Shown: positions 39,128 through 49,645 of the stretch, one piece after another
Layout: every line of letters starts with the position of its first letter
How positions within the stretch are numbered: the stretch's first letter is position 1
Assembly (NCBI RefSeq): GCF_001547895.1
Contig: NZ_AP014627.1
Coordinates: forward strand, 747,501-811,500
Source: Pseudomonas sp. Os17
GTDB lineage: Bacteria; Pseudomonadota; Gammaproteobacteria; Pseudomonadales; Pseudomonadaceae
Direction: 5' to 3'
Length of the DNA: 64,000 nt
Program-made: the position numbers and the translations under genes
Notes under the pieces: generated by a model
Seen by the model: the letters and a program-made list of their open reading frames with translations, nothing else
The model's database searches: none
What the model was told of the DNA's origin: nothing

Positions 39128-39262
39128 TGTAGCCGCTGCCGCAGGCTGCGCACGGCCCGAAGGGACGCGAGGATCTAGAGGGCGCCGAGGTTTTGCAAGG
39201 GATCGCCAAGCAAGGCCTTGCGGGCCTTTTCGCAGCCTCGCCAGGGCTCGGCAGCGGCTACA
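39128..39262. repeat. Inverted pair of a second REP-like family
   Basis: TGTAGCCGCTGCCG...AGGCTGCG at 39128-39150 and the reverse form CGCAGCCTCG...CGGCAGCGGCTACA at 39231-39262. It differs from the GCCGGCCAGCCGGC family elsewhere in the window. Located downstream of cueR. Confidence 0.75.
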
Positions 39263-39283
39263 GAGATTGCTTCTTGCAAGTAC

Positions 39284-39688
39284 TCAGGACCCGCAACAAC
39301 TGCCCGAAGCCAGTTCCTTGAGGATCGGGCAGTCCGGGCGGTGGTCGCCGTGGCAGTGCTCCACCAGGTCCTGCAGGGTGTCGCGCAGCCCGGCCAGTTC
39401 ACGGATCTTCTGGTTCAGCTCGTCGATGTGCTGGCGCGCCAGGGCCTTCACATCGGCGCTGGCCCGCTGCCGGTCCTGCCACAGGGTCAGCAGCTTGCCC
39501 ACTTCCTCCAGGGAAAAGCCCAGGTCCCGGGAACGCTTGATGAAGGCCAGGCTGTGCAGGTCTTCGTCGCCGTACAGGCGATAGCCGCTGTCACTGCGAT
39601 GGGCCGGCTTGAGCAGGCCGATGGACTCGTAGTAACGGATCATCTTGGCGCTCAGGCCGCTCTTGCGCGCTGCTTGGCCGATGTTCAT
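39284..39688 (-). CDS. cueR: Copper-responsive MerR-family regulator CueR
   Basis: 134 aa. MerR HTH ([26 protein letters not shown]) and a dimerisation helix, with the metal-binding pair C112 and C120 spaced exactly as in E. coli CueR and a CCG C-terminal end. Senses cytoplasmic Cu(I) and activates the copA and copZ promoters. Its ATG overlaps the copA stop (ATGA), so it is translated from the copA message and controls its own synthesis. Confidence 0.95.
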   Translation of the reverse strand: MNIGQAARKSGLSAKMIRYYESIGLLKPAHRSDSGYRLYGDEDLHSLAFIKRSRDLGFSLEEVGKLLTLWQDRQRASADVKALARQHIDELNQKIRELAGLRDTLQDLVEHCHGDHRPDCPILKELASGSCCGS

Positions 39689-42081
39689 TCGGCGTTCTCC
39701 AGGTCTTTGGGTTTCCAGGTTTTCAACAGTAGCGCATTGCTCACCACGCTGACGCTGGACAGGGCCATGGCCGCGCCGGCCAGCACCGGATTGAGCAGGC
39801 CGAACGCCGCCAGCGGGATGCCGATCAGGTTGTAGACGAAGGCCCAGAACAGGTTCTGGCGGATCTTCGCATAGGTCTTGCGGCTGATTTCCAGGGCCGC
39901 CGGGATCAAGCGTGGATCGCCACGCATCAGGGTGATGCCCGCCGCATGCATCGCCACGTCGGTCCCGCCGCCCATGGCAATGCCGATGTCGGCCGCCGCC
40001 AGGGCCGGGGCGTCGTTGATGCCGTCGCCGACCATGGCCACCACCCCGGTCTTTTTCAGCGCCGTTACCGTGGCGGCCTTGTCCGCCGGCAGCACTTCGG
40101 CGTGCACGTCGTCGATGCCCAGGGCATCGGCCACCACCTTGGCGCTGCCACGGTTGTCGCCGGTCAGCAGGTGGCTGCTGATCTGCCGCGCGCGCAGTTG
40201 CTGCACCGCCTGCAAGGCGCCGGGCTTGAGCGTATCGCCAAAGGCGAACAGGCCCAGGACCCGGGATTGCGGGCTCTGTTCGATCAGCCAGGACAGGGTC
40301 CGGCCTTCGTGCTCCCAGTCCTTGGCCGCCTGGGCCAGGCTGCCCGGGTTCAGGCCGCACTCTTCCAGCAGGCGGCGATTGCCCAGGGCCAGTTGCCGGC
40401 CGTCCAGGGTGCCGGCGATGCCGCGTCCGGTCAGGGACTGGCTGGCGCTGACATCGGCCACTGGCAGTTGGCGTTCCTGGCACAGGTCCAGCACCGCCTT
40501 GGCCAGGGGGTGTTCACTGCCGCGTTGCAGGGCGCCGGCCAGTTGCAGCACGCTGTTGTCGTCGCCCTCCAGGGCCTGCATGTGGGCGATGCGCGGCGTG
40601 CCGGACGTCAGGGTGCCGGTCTTGTCGAAGACCACCGAGCTCACTTCGTGGGCCCGCTCCAGGGCTTCGGCGTCCTTGATCAGAATGCCGTGGCGGGCGG
40701 CCACGCCGGTGCCGGCCATGATCGCGGTGGGCGTGGCCAGGCCCAGGGCGCAAGGGCAGGCGATCACCAGCACGGCCACCGCATTGATCACTGCGGTTTC
40801 CAGGGGCGCGCCATAGAGCCACCAGCCCAACAGCGTGATCAGCGCCAGCACCAGTACGGTGGGCACGAACACCTGGCTGACCTTGTCCACCAGTTTCTGG
40901 ATCGGTGCCTTGCCGGCCTGGGCGTCTTCCACCAGGCGAATGATCCGCGCCAGCACGGTTTCCGCGCCGAGGGCCAGGGTGCGTACCAGCAGGCGACCTT
41001 CGCCGTTGATGGCGCCGCCGGTGACTTTATCCCCGGGCTGCTTGGGCACCGGCAGGCTTTCTCCGCTGATCAGCGCTTCGTCGGCATGGCTCTGGCCTTC
41101 GATGACTTCGCCGTCCACCGGGAAGCGCTCGCCGGGCTTGACCAGCACCAGGTCGTTCAGGCGCAGGGCGCTGATGGCGACTTCCTGCTCGCGCCCGTCG
41201 ATGACCTGGATCGCCCGCTCGGGGCGCAGGGCTTCCAGGGCGCGGATGGCGCTGGCGGTCTGGCGCTTGGCGCGGCTTTCCAGGTACTTGCCCAGCAGCA
41301 CCAGGGCGATCACCACCGCCGAGGCTTCGAAGTACAGGTGCGGCATGCTGCCGGCGGCGGCCGTGGCCCATTCATACAGGCTCAGGCCATAACCGGCACT
41401 GGTGCCCAGGGCCACCAGCAGGTCCATGTTGCCGCTGCCGGCGCGCACGGCTTTCCAGGCGGCGACATAGAAGCGTGCGCCGAAAATGAACTGCACCGGG
41501 GTGGCCAGGGCGAACTGGGCCCAGGCCGGGAGCATCCAGTGCAGGCCGAAGGGTTGCACCAGCATCGGCAGCACCAGGGGCAGGGCCAGGAGGATCGCCA
41601 GCGCCAGGCTCCAGCGCTCGCGGCGCAGGTGCTGCTGTTGCTCGTCGCCCTGTTTCTGCTCGGCTTGCCACCGGCTGGCGGAGTAGCCGGCCTGGGTCAC
41701 GGCGTTGATCAGCAGCCCCGGGTCGACCTGCCCCAGCAGCTCGACGTGGGCGCGTTCGGTGGCCAGGTTGACGCTGGCGCTGCGCACCCCGGCAACCTTG
41801 TTCAAGGCCCGTTCGACGCGACCGGCGCAGGTCGCGCAGGTCATGCCGCCGATGGTCAATTCGACGGATTGCACCGGCACGCTGTAACCGGCATTTTCCA
41901 CGGCTTGCAGCAGCGCCGGCAGACTGTCCCCGGGGGCTTCGACCCGGGCCTGTTCCGTGGCCAGGTTGACGCTCACTGCACGGATACCGGCGACCTTGCC
42001 CAGGGCTCGCTCGACACGACCGGCGCAGCTGGCGCAGGTCATGCCGGCAATCGGCAGGTCGAAGGTGGTTGATTCAGGCAT
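39685..42081 (-). CDS. copA: Cu(I)-exporting P1B-type ATPase CopA
   Basis: 798 aa. Two N-terminal heavy-metal-binding domains with MTCASC (C16/C19) and MTCATC (C82/C85). Eight transmembrane helices including the CPC ion site ([13 protein letters not shown]), phosphorylation Asp in DKTGT, TGE-like SGES, and [10 protein letters not shown]. Exports Cu(I) from cytoplasm to periplasm. ATG at 42081 preferred (GGGAG 8 bases upstream) over GTG at 42090. A CueR-type operator lies 37 bp upstream. In an operon with cueR. Confidence 0.96.
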   Translation of the reverse strand: MPESTTFDLPIAGMTCASCAGRVERALGKVAGIRAVSVNLATEQARVEAPGDSLPALLQAVENAGYSVPVQSVELTIGGMTCATCAGRVERALNKVAGVRSASVNLATERAHVELLGQVDPGLLINAVTQAGYSASRWQAEQKQGDEQQQHLRRERWSLALAILLALPLVLPMLVQPFGLHWMLPAWAQFALATPVQFIFGARFYVAAWKAVRAGSGNMDLLVALGTSAGYGLSLYEWATAAAGSMPHLYFEASAVVIALVLLGKYLESRAKRQTASAIRALEALRPERAIQVIDGREQEVAISALRLNDLVLVKPGERFPVDGEVIEGQSHADEALISGESLPVPKQPGDKVTGGAINGEGRLLVRTLALGAETVLARIIRLVEDAQAGKAPIQKLVDKVSQVFVPTVLVLALITLLGWWLYGAPLETAVINAVAVLVIACPCALGLATPTAIMAGTGVAARHGILIKDAEALERAHEVSSVVFDKTGTLTSGTPRIAHMQALEGDDNSVLQLAGALQRGSEHPLAKAVLDLCQERQLPVADVSASQSLTGRGIAGTLDGRQLALGNRRLLEECGLNPGSLAQAAKDWEHEGRTLSWLIEQSPQSRVLGLFAFGDTLKPGALQAVQQLRARQISSHLLTGDNRGSAKVVADALGIDDVHAEVLPADKAATVTALKKTGVVAMVGDGINDAPALAAADIGIAMGGGTDVAMHAAGITLMRGDPRLIPAALEISRKTYAKIRQNLFWAFVYNLIGIPLAAFGLLNPVLAGAAMALSSVSVVSNALLLKTWKPKDLENAE

Positions 42082-42117
42082 GGCTGACACTCCCTGTAAA
42101 TGATGCCCACAGGATCA

Positions 42118-42138
42118 ACCTTGCCATGCAGGCAAGGT
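42118..42138 (-). promoter_or_regulatory. CueR operator of copA
   Basis: Perfect 8-bp arms ACCTTGCC/GGCAAGGT around a 5-bp centre. On the minus strand a TTGACC -35 box overlaps its start, and a poor -10 (GATCCT) follows after a 19-base spacer, the stretched spacing typical of MerR-family promoters. Confidence 0.9.
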
Positions 42139-42233
42139 CAAGCGGGTATTGCCAGGGTGCTTCATTTTGTCCCAGGGGGGCGTTGCAGCGCGCCTTGCGC
42201 GGGCTGGCGCAAGGCGTGTGGCGAGGCGGGGCT

Positions 42234-42617
42234 TCAGTATTCCAGGGCGGCGGGCTTGAGGTACATGCCCGAGGCGTTGCTGGCGATGCGGAACTTCAGT
42301 ACATCGCCGGCCCGCAGGCTGATGTCCTGGGAACCCGGGGCAAGCATGCCGGGGTTGCAGCCCGGCGCCTGGCCCGGCAGCAGTTTCAGGCGCACGGACA
42401 CCTTGCCCGGTGGCAGGTTGAAGGAGGCGCTCTGCTCCTGGAACAGCCGGCCGGCGAGCTGGTCCTGAAGGTACAGACCGATCTCGCAGGAGGTGGCGAC
42501 TTCCAGCCGCTCCCGGGAAATGATCAGGACGCCGTAGTCTTCTCCTGCGGCCAGGGCCGGCGGCGCTGCCGCGAACAGACCAAGGAGGCCGACGAGGCTG
42601 AAAGTGGACCAGCGCAT
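42234..42617 (-). CDS. Secreted protein of unknown function in the copper locus
   Basis: 127 aa. Sec signal peptide with AlaLeuAlaAla end (cleavage about residue 25), mature part about 100 aa, probably beta-rich, with two Cys (ATSCEIGLY, APGCNPGM). No known copper motif: few Met and no His cluster. No family recognised. AGGAG 8 bases before the ATG makes the start secure. It lies between copA and copZ, 116 bp upstream of the copA operator and on the copA strand, with a CueR-type operator 90 bp upstream that faces mainly the other way. A role in copper handling is possible but unproven. Confidence 0.78.
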   Translation of the reverse strand: MRWSTFSLVGLLGLFAAAPPALAAGEDYGVLIISRERLEVATSCEIGLYLQDQLAGRLFQEQSASFNLPPGKVSVRLKLLPGQAPGCNPGMLAPGSQDISLRAGDVLKFRIASNASGMYLKPAALEY

Positions 42618-42706
42618 GGCTGAATCTCCTGCTGTGATGTCGTAAGACGTGCAGCTTGGCGGAGCGCGGCGCCGATTTCCAGCCCGGCAGATCAATCCGC
42701 AACTTG

Positions 42707-42727
42707 ACCTTGCCACGGTGGCAAGGA
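42707..42727 (+). promoter_or_regulatory. CueR operator of copZ
   Basis: Arms CCTTGCC/GGCAAGG around ACGGT. TTGACC (-35, 42704-42709) and AAGACT (-10) are 19 bp apart, as in MerR-type promoters. Drives copZ, whose ATG is 35 bp further on. Confidence 0.9.
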
Positions 42728-42762
42728 CAAGACTGCGTGCATCCCAATACAGGAGAAGCGTG

Positions 42763-42960
42763 ATGCAAGTTTTCAATGTTCAAGGCATGTCCTGCGGCCA
42801 CTGCGTGCGGGCCATCACTCAAGCCTTGCAAAGCAAGGATCCGGCGGCCACGGTGCGGGTCGATCTGGCGGCCAAGGAAGTGGGCGTCGAGAGTCGCCTG
42901 TCCAATGAAGAGGTGATCAGCCTGATCAGTGAGGAAGGCTATGCGGTCAAGGTTGCCTGA
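42763..42960 (+). CDS. copZ: Copper chaperone CopZ
   Basis: 65 aa heavy-metal-associated domain with the metal site MSCGHC (C11/C14). Carries Cu(I) in the cytoplasm, likely to CopA. AGGAG 7 bases upstream. Own CueR-type promoter; monocistronic as far as seen. Confidence 0.94.
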   Translation: MQVFNVQGMSCGHCVRAITQALQSKDPAATVRVDLAAKEVGVESRLSNEEVISLISEEGYAVKVA

Positions 42961-43053
42961 GTCTTTTTAATCGTTAGCGACCTATCGGAATGTTCAAGGC
43001 GTCCAAGCGCGGCTAGACTGTGCGCCCGCTGACCTACGCTTCGCCTGGATGCC

Positions 43054-44250
43054 ATGAACCTGCGCACAATCCTGATTCTCGGTGCCTTGAGTGCCTTCGG
43101 CCCTCTGGCCATCGACTTCTACCTGCCGGCCTTTCCATCGATGGCCCTGGCTTTCGGCACCGATGAAAAACACGTCCAACTGACCCTGGCAGCCTATTTC
43201 CTCGGCCTGTCCATCGGCCAGCTGGCCTATGGCCCGGTGGCCGACCGTTTTGGCCGGCGCCTGCCCCTGCTGGCTGGCGTGGGGCTGTTCACCCTGGCCT
43301 CCGTGGCCTGCGCCTATGCCCCCAATCTGGAGTGGCTGATCGGTGCACGTTTTGTCCAGGCCCTGGGCGGCTGTGCCGGCATGGTGATTTCCCGCGCGGT
43401 GGTCAGCGACAAGTGCGACGCGGTGGGTTCGGCCAAGGTGTTCTCCCAACTGATGCTGGTGATGGGCCTGGCGCCGATCCTGGCGCCGATGCTCGGCGGC
43501 CTGCTGGTCAACCTGTATGGCTGGCAGTCGATCTTCATCATGCTCACGGTGTTCAGCGCCCTGTCCGGATTGGCGGTGGCCCTGGGCCTGCCGGAAAGCA
43601 TGCCGGCCACGCGTCCGCGCCTGCCCTTGTCCGGAGCGCTGCGCCAGTACGGCCTGCTGCTGGCGGACCGGGTCTTTCTCGGTCACGCCCTGACCGGCGG
43701 CATCGCCATCGCCGGGATGTTTTCCTACATCGCCGGTTCGCCCTTTGTCTTTATCAAGCTCTACGGCGTGCCGGCGGAGCACTTTGGCTGGTTCTTCGGG
43801 ATCAACGCCGGGGGCTTCATCCTGGTGGCGCAGATCAATGCGCGCCTGCTGGCCAAGCGCGGGCCGGCCTTTCTGCTGGCCCGCACGGTGTGGATCTACC
43901 TGGCGGCGGGCCTGACCCTGTTGGGAATCAGCGCCTTGCACACCAGCGCACTCTGGCCGCTGCTACTGCCGTTGTTCGTGTGCATCGCCAGCCTGGGCTG
44001 CATCATTCCCAACGCTGCGGCCTGTGCCATGAACGGCCAGGGCGCGCGGGCCGGCAGCGCGTCGGCGATGCTCGGTTGCCTGCAGTTCAGCGTGGCGGCG
44101 GGTGCCGCCTATCTGGTGGGGGTATTGCACGATGGCAGCGCCATGCCGATGGCCATGGTCATCTGCCTGTGCGGGGTTCTGGCGGTGAGCATGGCGGTCG
44201 TGACCCGGCGTTTGCAGAATGCCCGGGCCTTGAGAGCCGCCGAGCCTTGA
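43054..44250 (+). CDS. Bcr/CflA family multidrug MFS exporter
   Basis: 398 aa, 12 transmembrane helices. Motif A GPVADRFGRRLPLL between TM2 and TM3, and the DHA1 Bcr/CflA start GALSAFGPLAIDFYLPAFPSM. Proton-coupled exporter of drugs such as bicyclomycin or chloramphenicol in relatives; substrate here unknown. Weak Shine-Dalgarno. The 58-aa gene ends next to it on the other strand. Confidence 0.92.
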   Translation: MNLRTILILGALSAFGPLAIDFYLPAFPSMALAFGTDEKHVQLTLAAYFLGLSIGQLAYGPVADRFGRRLPLLAGVGLFTLASVACAYAPNLEWLIGARFVQALGGCAGMVISRAVVSDKCDAVGSAKVFSQLMLVMGLAPILAPMLGGLLVNLYGWQSIFIMLTVFSALSGLAVALGLPESMPATRPRLPLSGALRQYGLLLADRVFLGHALTGGIAIAGMFSYIAGSPFVFIKLYGVPAEHFGWFFGINAGGFILVAQINARLLAKRGPAFLLARTVWIYLAAGLTLLGISALHTSALWPLLLPLFVCIASLGCIIPNAAACAMNGQGARAGSASAMLGCLQFSVAAGAAYLVGVLHDGSAMPMAMVICLCGVLAVSMAVVTRRLQNARALRAAEP

Positions 44251-44251
44251 G

Positions 44252-44428
44252 TCAGCCGACGGCGCGCTGAACCTGGGGAATCTGGTGGGGAGCTTGCAAG
44301 CGGGCCTGCAGGGTCTGGGTGAACGCCCGGGCTTCGGCCTCGCTGCGGAAAGTCACCGCATGCTGATCCAGGCGTACCTGCCATTGGGAGCCTTGAGGGT
44401 GTGCCAGTTCTTTTATCAGGATCTTCAT
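44252..44428 (-). CDS. Small conserved-looking protein of unknown function
   Basis: 58 aa (MKILIKELAHPQGSQW..., then a helical QAH/RAFTQTLQARLQ segment). An excellent Shine-Dalgarno, AGGAGG 6 bases before the ATG, supports it as a real gene. Cytoplasmic, no Cys pair, no known domain. The open frame extends upstream to 44512 but that part is not needed. Confidence 0.7.
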   Translation of the reverse strand: MKILIKELAHPQGSQWQVRLDQHAVTFRSEAEARAFTQTLQARLQAPHQIPQVQRAVG

Positions 44429-44572
44429 TGCTGACCTCCTAACGCTAAAAGAGTGCGGTGCAAGGGCTGCCAGTGTAGACCCGAATACGGTCACAAATAT
44501 GACCGAAATCAACTCTCGGACTGACGGCGACCAGCGGGCTTTTCTGCGCGATGGCCACCGTCCGCCAGGGCC

Positions 44573-45585
44573 TTAGAAACCTTCCAGAACGATCTTGCCC
44601 TTGGCCGTGCCGCTCTCCAGCACGGCATGGGCACGCCGCAAGTTGGCCGCGTTGATCTGGCCGAAATGCTCGCCCAGCGTGGTCTTCAGGGTGCCGGCGT
44701 CGATCAGCTCGGCGACCTTGTTGAGCAGCACATGCTGCTCTTGCATGTCGGCGGTTTCGAACAGCGAACGGGTGTACATGAACTCCCAGTGCAGCGACAG
44801 GCTCTTGCGCTTGAGCTTGGTCACATCGAGGCTTTTCGGGTCGTCGATCAGGGCCAGCTTGCCCTGGGGCGCCAGGGCCTCCACCAATTCATCGAGGTGA
44901 GCGTCGGTCTGGGTCAGGCTGGCCACGTGGGTCACCTGATGGATGCCGATGCGCTTGAGCTCGGCGCTCAGTGGCTGGCGGTGATCCACCACATGCTGGG
45001 CGCCAGCTCGCGGACCCAGGCCTGGGTCTGTTCCCGGGAGGCACTGCCGATCACCTTGAGGCCGGTCAGTTGCCGGGCCAGTTGGGTGAGGATCGAACCG
45101 ACCCCGCCGGCGGCGCCAACGATCAGCAGGCTCTGGCCCTGGTCGCTGCGGTCCTGGCTGATCTGCAGGCGTTCGAACAGCAGCTCCCAGGCGGTGATCG
45201 CGGTCAGCGGCAGGGCCGCGGCTTCGGCAAAGCCCAGGCTCTTGGGCATATGGCCGACGATGCGTTCATCCACCGTATGCAATTGGCTGTTGCCGCCGGC
45301 CCGGGCGATGGAGCCGGCGTAGAACACCCGGTCGCCGACCTTGAACAGGCTGACCTCGCTGCCCACGGCCTTGACCACGCCGGCCACGTCCCAGCCCAGC
45401 ACCTTGGCGGCGCCGCCTTCGGGCTGGACGTTCTGGCGGACCTTGGTGTCCACCGGGTTGACCGAGATGGCCTTGACTTCCACCAGCAGGTCGCGAGGGC
45501 CGGCCACCGGCTCGGGCAGTTCGATGTCTTGCAGGGACTTGGGGTCGTCGATCGGCAGGGAGGCGTAGTAGGCGATGGCTTTCAT
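44573..45585 (-). pseudogene. Zinc-type alcohol dehydrogenase/quinone oxidoreductase family protein, broken by a frameshift
   Basis: The N-terminal part (MKAIAYYASLPIDDPKSLQD... to SASREQTQAWVREL, from 45585) and the C-terminal part (VVDHRQPLSAELKRIG... to KIVLEGF, ending at 44573) are in different frames. They join at about 45003, where one G/C base appears to be missing in a GGG run (GAGCTGG instead of GAGCTGGG). The total of 1013 bases is one short of 338 codons. With the base restored it is a full-length 337-aa medium-chain oxidoreductase with NADP-binding VGAAGGVGS. Either a recent pseudogene or a sequencing error. Lies 31 bp after the ABM monooxygenase gene in the same operon. Confidence 0.87.
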
Positions 45586-45616
45586 GATGAGTTCCTGATG
45601 AGTGTGAGAGTTGGGC

Positions 45617-45910
45617 TCAGACGAGCAATTGCAGGCGCTTGAGCTCGAAGTGCTCGATTGCTTCACGGGTCTGGGCGATGAAGTGCTGGAAGTGCGCCGT
45701 GTGGTTGTGAAATTCCAGGGCGGCTTCATCGTCCCAGCGTTCCAGTACGTAGAAGGTGCCCGGCTGCGCGGCGTCCTCATGCAGCTCGTAGTACTGGCAG
45801 CCGGCTTCCTCGCGGCTGGGCGGGACCAGGGCGCTGAGTTCGCGCTTGAGAACGGCTTGTTGCTGGGGCTTGGCGATCAGCGTCGCAATCGCGGTAAAGG
45901 CTTGGGACAT
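45617..45910 (-). CDS. Antibiotic biosynthesis monooxygenase (ABM) domain protein
   Basis: 97 aa ferredoxin-like alpha/beta protein of the YgiN/ABM type (AIATLIAKPQQQAVLKRELSAL, YYELHEDAAQPGTFYVLERWDDEAALEFH). Such dimers oxidise quinols or act in detoxification without a cofactor. First gene of an operon with the oxidoreductase, divergent from a LysR regulator. Good ribosome site (GAGGAAAA). Confidence 0.9.
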   Translation of the reverse strand: MSQAFTAIATLIAKPQQQAVLKRELSALVPPSREEAGCQYYELHEDAAQPGTFYVLERWDDEAALEFHNHTAHFQHFIAQTREAIEHFELKRLQLLV

Positions 45911-46028
45911 GGGGTTTTCCTCAGGGGAGTCAGGCGATGGGCAGATAATTGGCTATTTCTCCTGAAGATAAAACCGGCTAAAAGAGCAGTCTCTTTCAAT
46001 ATTTTTTTGATAATCCGGAAATTCACCG

Positions 46029-46937
46029 ATGCTGCGATTTGATGACCTGCAGTTGTTCGTGCGTGCCGCCGATCTGGGCAGCCTGTCGGCGGCGGCCCGG
46101 GTCATGGACCTGTCGCCGGCAGTGGCCAGCGCCGCCCTCAAGCGCATTGAAGAACACCTGGGCGCGCGCCTGCTGGCCCGCTCGACCCGCAGCCTGCGCC
46201 TGACCGCCGAGGGCGAGGGCTTTCTGGAATACGCCCGCGCCGCCTTGAGCAACCTGGATGAAGGACGGCGCCTGTTGGCCAGCGGCCAGGATCAGGTCAG
46301 CGGCGTGTTGCAACTGTCCGCGCCTTCGGACTTTGGCCGCAACCTGCTGCTGCCCTGGCTCGACGAGTTTCAGCGTGCCTACCCCAAGCTCAGCGTGCGC
46401 CTGCTGCTAGGGGACCGGATTGCCGACCTGTTCCGCCAGCCGGTGGATATCGCCCTGCGCTACGGCGAGCCGGAGGACTCCAGCCTGGTGGCCTTGCCGG
46501 TGGCCCCGGACAACCGCCGGGTGCTGTGCGCAGCTCCCAGCTACCTGGCGCGGCACGGCGAACCGCGCCAGCTGGAGCACCTGGCCCAGCACAACTGCCT
46601 GCTGTACATGCTCGACAGCCGGGCGCACGACCTCTGGAGCTTTTTTGACGGCAAGCGCGAGGTGAGCCTGACCGTCAGTGGCGACCGCTTGAGCGACGAT
46701 GCCGATGTGGTGCGGCGCTGGGCCGTGGCCGGCGAGGGGATTGCCTACAAGTCCTGGCTGGACGTGGCCGGCGATGTGCTCGCCGGTCGCCTGCAGATCC
46801 TGCTGCCGGAGCTGCGCTGCGAAGGCGCGTCGTTGAACCTGCTGTGCACCCATCGGGCGCACCTGAGCAAACCGGTGAAGTTGCTGCGCGACCTGCTTCA
46901 GGAGCGTTGCGCCGAGATCAGCGCCCGCCGCCCGTAG
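46029..46937 (+). CDS. LysR-family transcriptional regulator
   Basis: 302 aa. N-terminal winged HTH (FDDLQLFVRAADLGSLSAAARVMDLSPAVASAALKRIEEHLGARLLARSTRSLRLTAEG-type, typical of the aromatic/quinone-stress branch) and a periplasmic-binding-protein-like effector domain. Transcribed away from the ABM gene across a 118-bp AT-rich gap, so it probably regulates that operon. Confidence 0.93.
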   Translation: MLRFDDLQLFVRAADLGSLSAAARVMDLSPAVASAALKRIEEHLGARLLARSTRSLRLTAEGEGFLEYARAALSNLDEGRRLLASGQDQVSGVLQLSAPSDFGRNLLLPWLDEFQRAYPKLSVRLLLGDRIADLFRQPVDIALRYGEPEDSSLVALPVAPDNRRVLCAAPSYLARHGEPRQLEHLAQHNCLLYMLDSRAHDLWSFFDGKREVSLTVSGDRLSDDADVVRRWAVAGEGIAYKSWLDVAGDVLAGRLQILLPELRCEGASLNLLCTHRAHLSKPVKLLRDLLQERCAEISARRP

Positions 46938-47061
46938 CAGCCGGCCAACCCGGGCCCGTGCCCGGCGTCGCTGCCTGACGCGAACAGGTCGCCCTCAGCC
47001 ATCCGTCCCGGCCTCGATCCCGCACACTCGGACGGTCCAGCATTCAACCGGGGGAACGGGC

Positions 47062-48438
47062 ATGGCCATACAGGGATACAGCGCCGCCGAGCGCTTGGAA
47101 CGATTGCCCATCAGCGGTTATCACCGCGTGATCTTCATCATCATCGCCCTGGCGTTTTTCTTCGATTCCATGGACCTGGCGATGATGACGTTCCTCCTCG
47201 GCTCGATCAAAACCGAGTTCGGTCTGAGCTCGGCCCAGGCCGGCCTGCTGGCCAGCTCCAGTTTCTTCGGCATGGTGCTCGGCGCGTCGCTGTCGGGCAT
47301 GCTCGCCGACCGCTTCGGGCGCAAGCCGGTGTTCCAATGGAGCATCGTGCTCTGGGGCCTGGCCAGCTACCTGTGTTCCACCGCCCAGAGCGTGGACAGC
47401 CTGACCCTGTTCCGGGTGCTGCTGGGGATCGGCATGGGCATGGAGTTTCCCATCGCCCAATCGATGCTCTCGGAGATGATTCCGGCGCAACGACGCGGGC
47501 GCTACATCGCCTTGATGGACGGCTTCTGGCCCCTGGGTTTCGTTGCCTCCGGGGTGCTGTCGTATTTCCTCCTGCCGCTGATCGGCTGGCGCGACATCTT
47601 CCTGGTACTGGCGATTCCGGCGGTGTTCGTGCTGGTGATCCGTTTCTTTATTCCCGAGTCGCCGCGCTGGCTGGAGCAGGCCGGGCGGCATGCCGATGCG
47701 GACCGCGTGCTGGGCGACATCGAGAACAAGGTCCGGGCTTCCCTGGGCACGGCGCAGTTGCCGGAGCCGGTGCGCCTGCCACGCCTCGACAGTGCGCCGG
47801 GGCACTTTTTCTCCGCGCTGAAACAGATCTGGTCGCCCCTGTACCGGCAACGCACGTTGATGATCTGGAGCCTGTGGTTCTTCGCCCTGCTGGGTTTCTA
47901 CGGGCTGACGTCCTGGCTCAGCGCCTTGCTGCAAACATCCGGTTTTGCCGTGACGCAGTCGGTGTACTACACGGTGCTGATTTCCCTGGGCGGGATTCCC
48001 GGGTTTCTCATGGCCGCCTGGCTGGTGGAGCGCTGGGGACGCAAGCCGGTGTGCATCGTGACCTTGCTCGGTGGCGGGGTCATGGCGTTCTTCTACGGAC
48101 AGAGCGCGGTGTTTGGCGGCAACGTCGGGCTGCTGATCGGCACCGGGCTGTTGATGCAGTTCTTCCTGTTCGGCATGTGGGCGGTGCTCTACACCTACAC
48201 GCCCGAGCTGTACCCGACGTCGGCCCGGGCCACGGGCTCGGGCTTTGCTTCGGCCGTTGGCCGGATCGGTTCGTTGCTGGGGCCCTTGGTGACCGGGCTG
48301 GTGTTTCCCATCACCGGGCAGGGCGGGGTGTTTGCCCTGGGGGCGGCGTGCTTCGTGATCGCGGCGGGAGTGGTCTGGCTGTTCGGGATGGAGACCCGGG
48401 GCAAGACGCTGGAGGCGTTGAGCGAGGCGGGGGGCTGA
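47062..48438 (+). CDS. MFS transporter, NiaP/sugar-porter-like
   Basis: 458 aa, 12 transmembrane helices. Motif ADRFGRKPVFQ after TM2 and its repeat ERWGRKPV after TM8, and FIPESPRWL after TM6, as in the metabolite:H+ symporter families that include NiaP. Start preceded by GGGGGAACGGG. Substrate not known. Convergent with the adenine deaminase gene across a REP pair, so a purine-related substrate is possible but not shown. Confidence 0.88.
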   Translation: MAIQGYSAAERLERLPISGYHRVIFIIIALAFFFDSMDLAMMTFLLGSIKTEFGLSSAQAGLLASSSFFGMVLGASLSGMLADRFGRKPVFQWSIVLWGLASYLCSTAQSVDSLTLFRVLLGIGMGMEFPIAQSMLSEMIPAQRRGRYIALMDGFWPLGFVASGVLSYFLLPLIGWRDIFLVLAIPAVFVLVIRFFIPESPRWLEQAGRHADADRVLGDIENKVRASLGTAQLPEPVRLPRLDSAPGHFFSALKQIWSPLYRQRTLMIWSLWFFALLGFYGLTSWLSALLQTSGFAVTQSVYYTVLISLGGIPGFLMAAWLVERWGRKPVCIVTLLGGGVMAFFYGQSAVFGGNVGLLIGTGLLMQFFLFGMWAVLYTYTPELYPTSARATGSGFASAVGRIGSLLGPLVTGLVFPITGQGGVFALGAACFVIAAGVVWLFGMETRGKTLEALSEAGG

Positions 48439-48454
48439 TAGAGAGGGGGAGCTG

Positions 48455-48508
48455 TTCGCCGGCCAGCCGGCTCCTACACGAACCTGTAGGAGCCGGCTGG
48501 CCGGCGAA
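48455..48508. repeat. Inverted pair of REP elements with perfect 24-bp arms
   Basis: Left arm 48455-48478 and right arm 48485-48508 are exact reverse complements around a 6-base loop (CGAACC). Located between the converging MFS and adenine deaminase genes, where it could end both transcripts. Confidence 0.92.
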
Positions 48509-48513
48509 GGCCG

Positions 48514-49476
<963 letters not shown>

Positions 49477-49645
49477 TCATCAGGTGCAGGCGGGCGCTGC
49501 GAGAGTGATGCGCTGCCGGGGCCGTGCCCTTCTCTGGGGAACTGGCGGCGGTTGCGGCTATCGCCAGGTTTTCACCGGGCCCGAAAAAGCCGCCATTCTA
49601 CATCTGGCGGCGCCATTGTTCGGTAAAACCTGACCGAATGGGCGA

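Noticed and set aside
39946..42072. 708-codon open frame opposite copA
   Set aside because: Antisense shadow of a canonical P-type ATPase gene.
44990..45010. Programmed frameshift in the alcohol dehydrogenase gene
   Set aside because: No slippery heptamer or downstream structure is apparent, and this family is not known to use frameshifting; simple deletion or sequence error is more likely.
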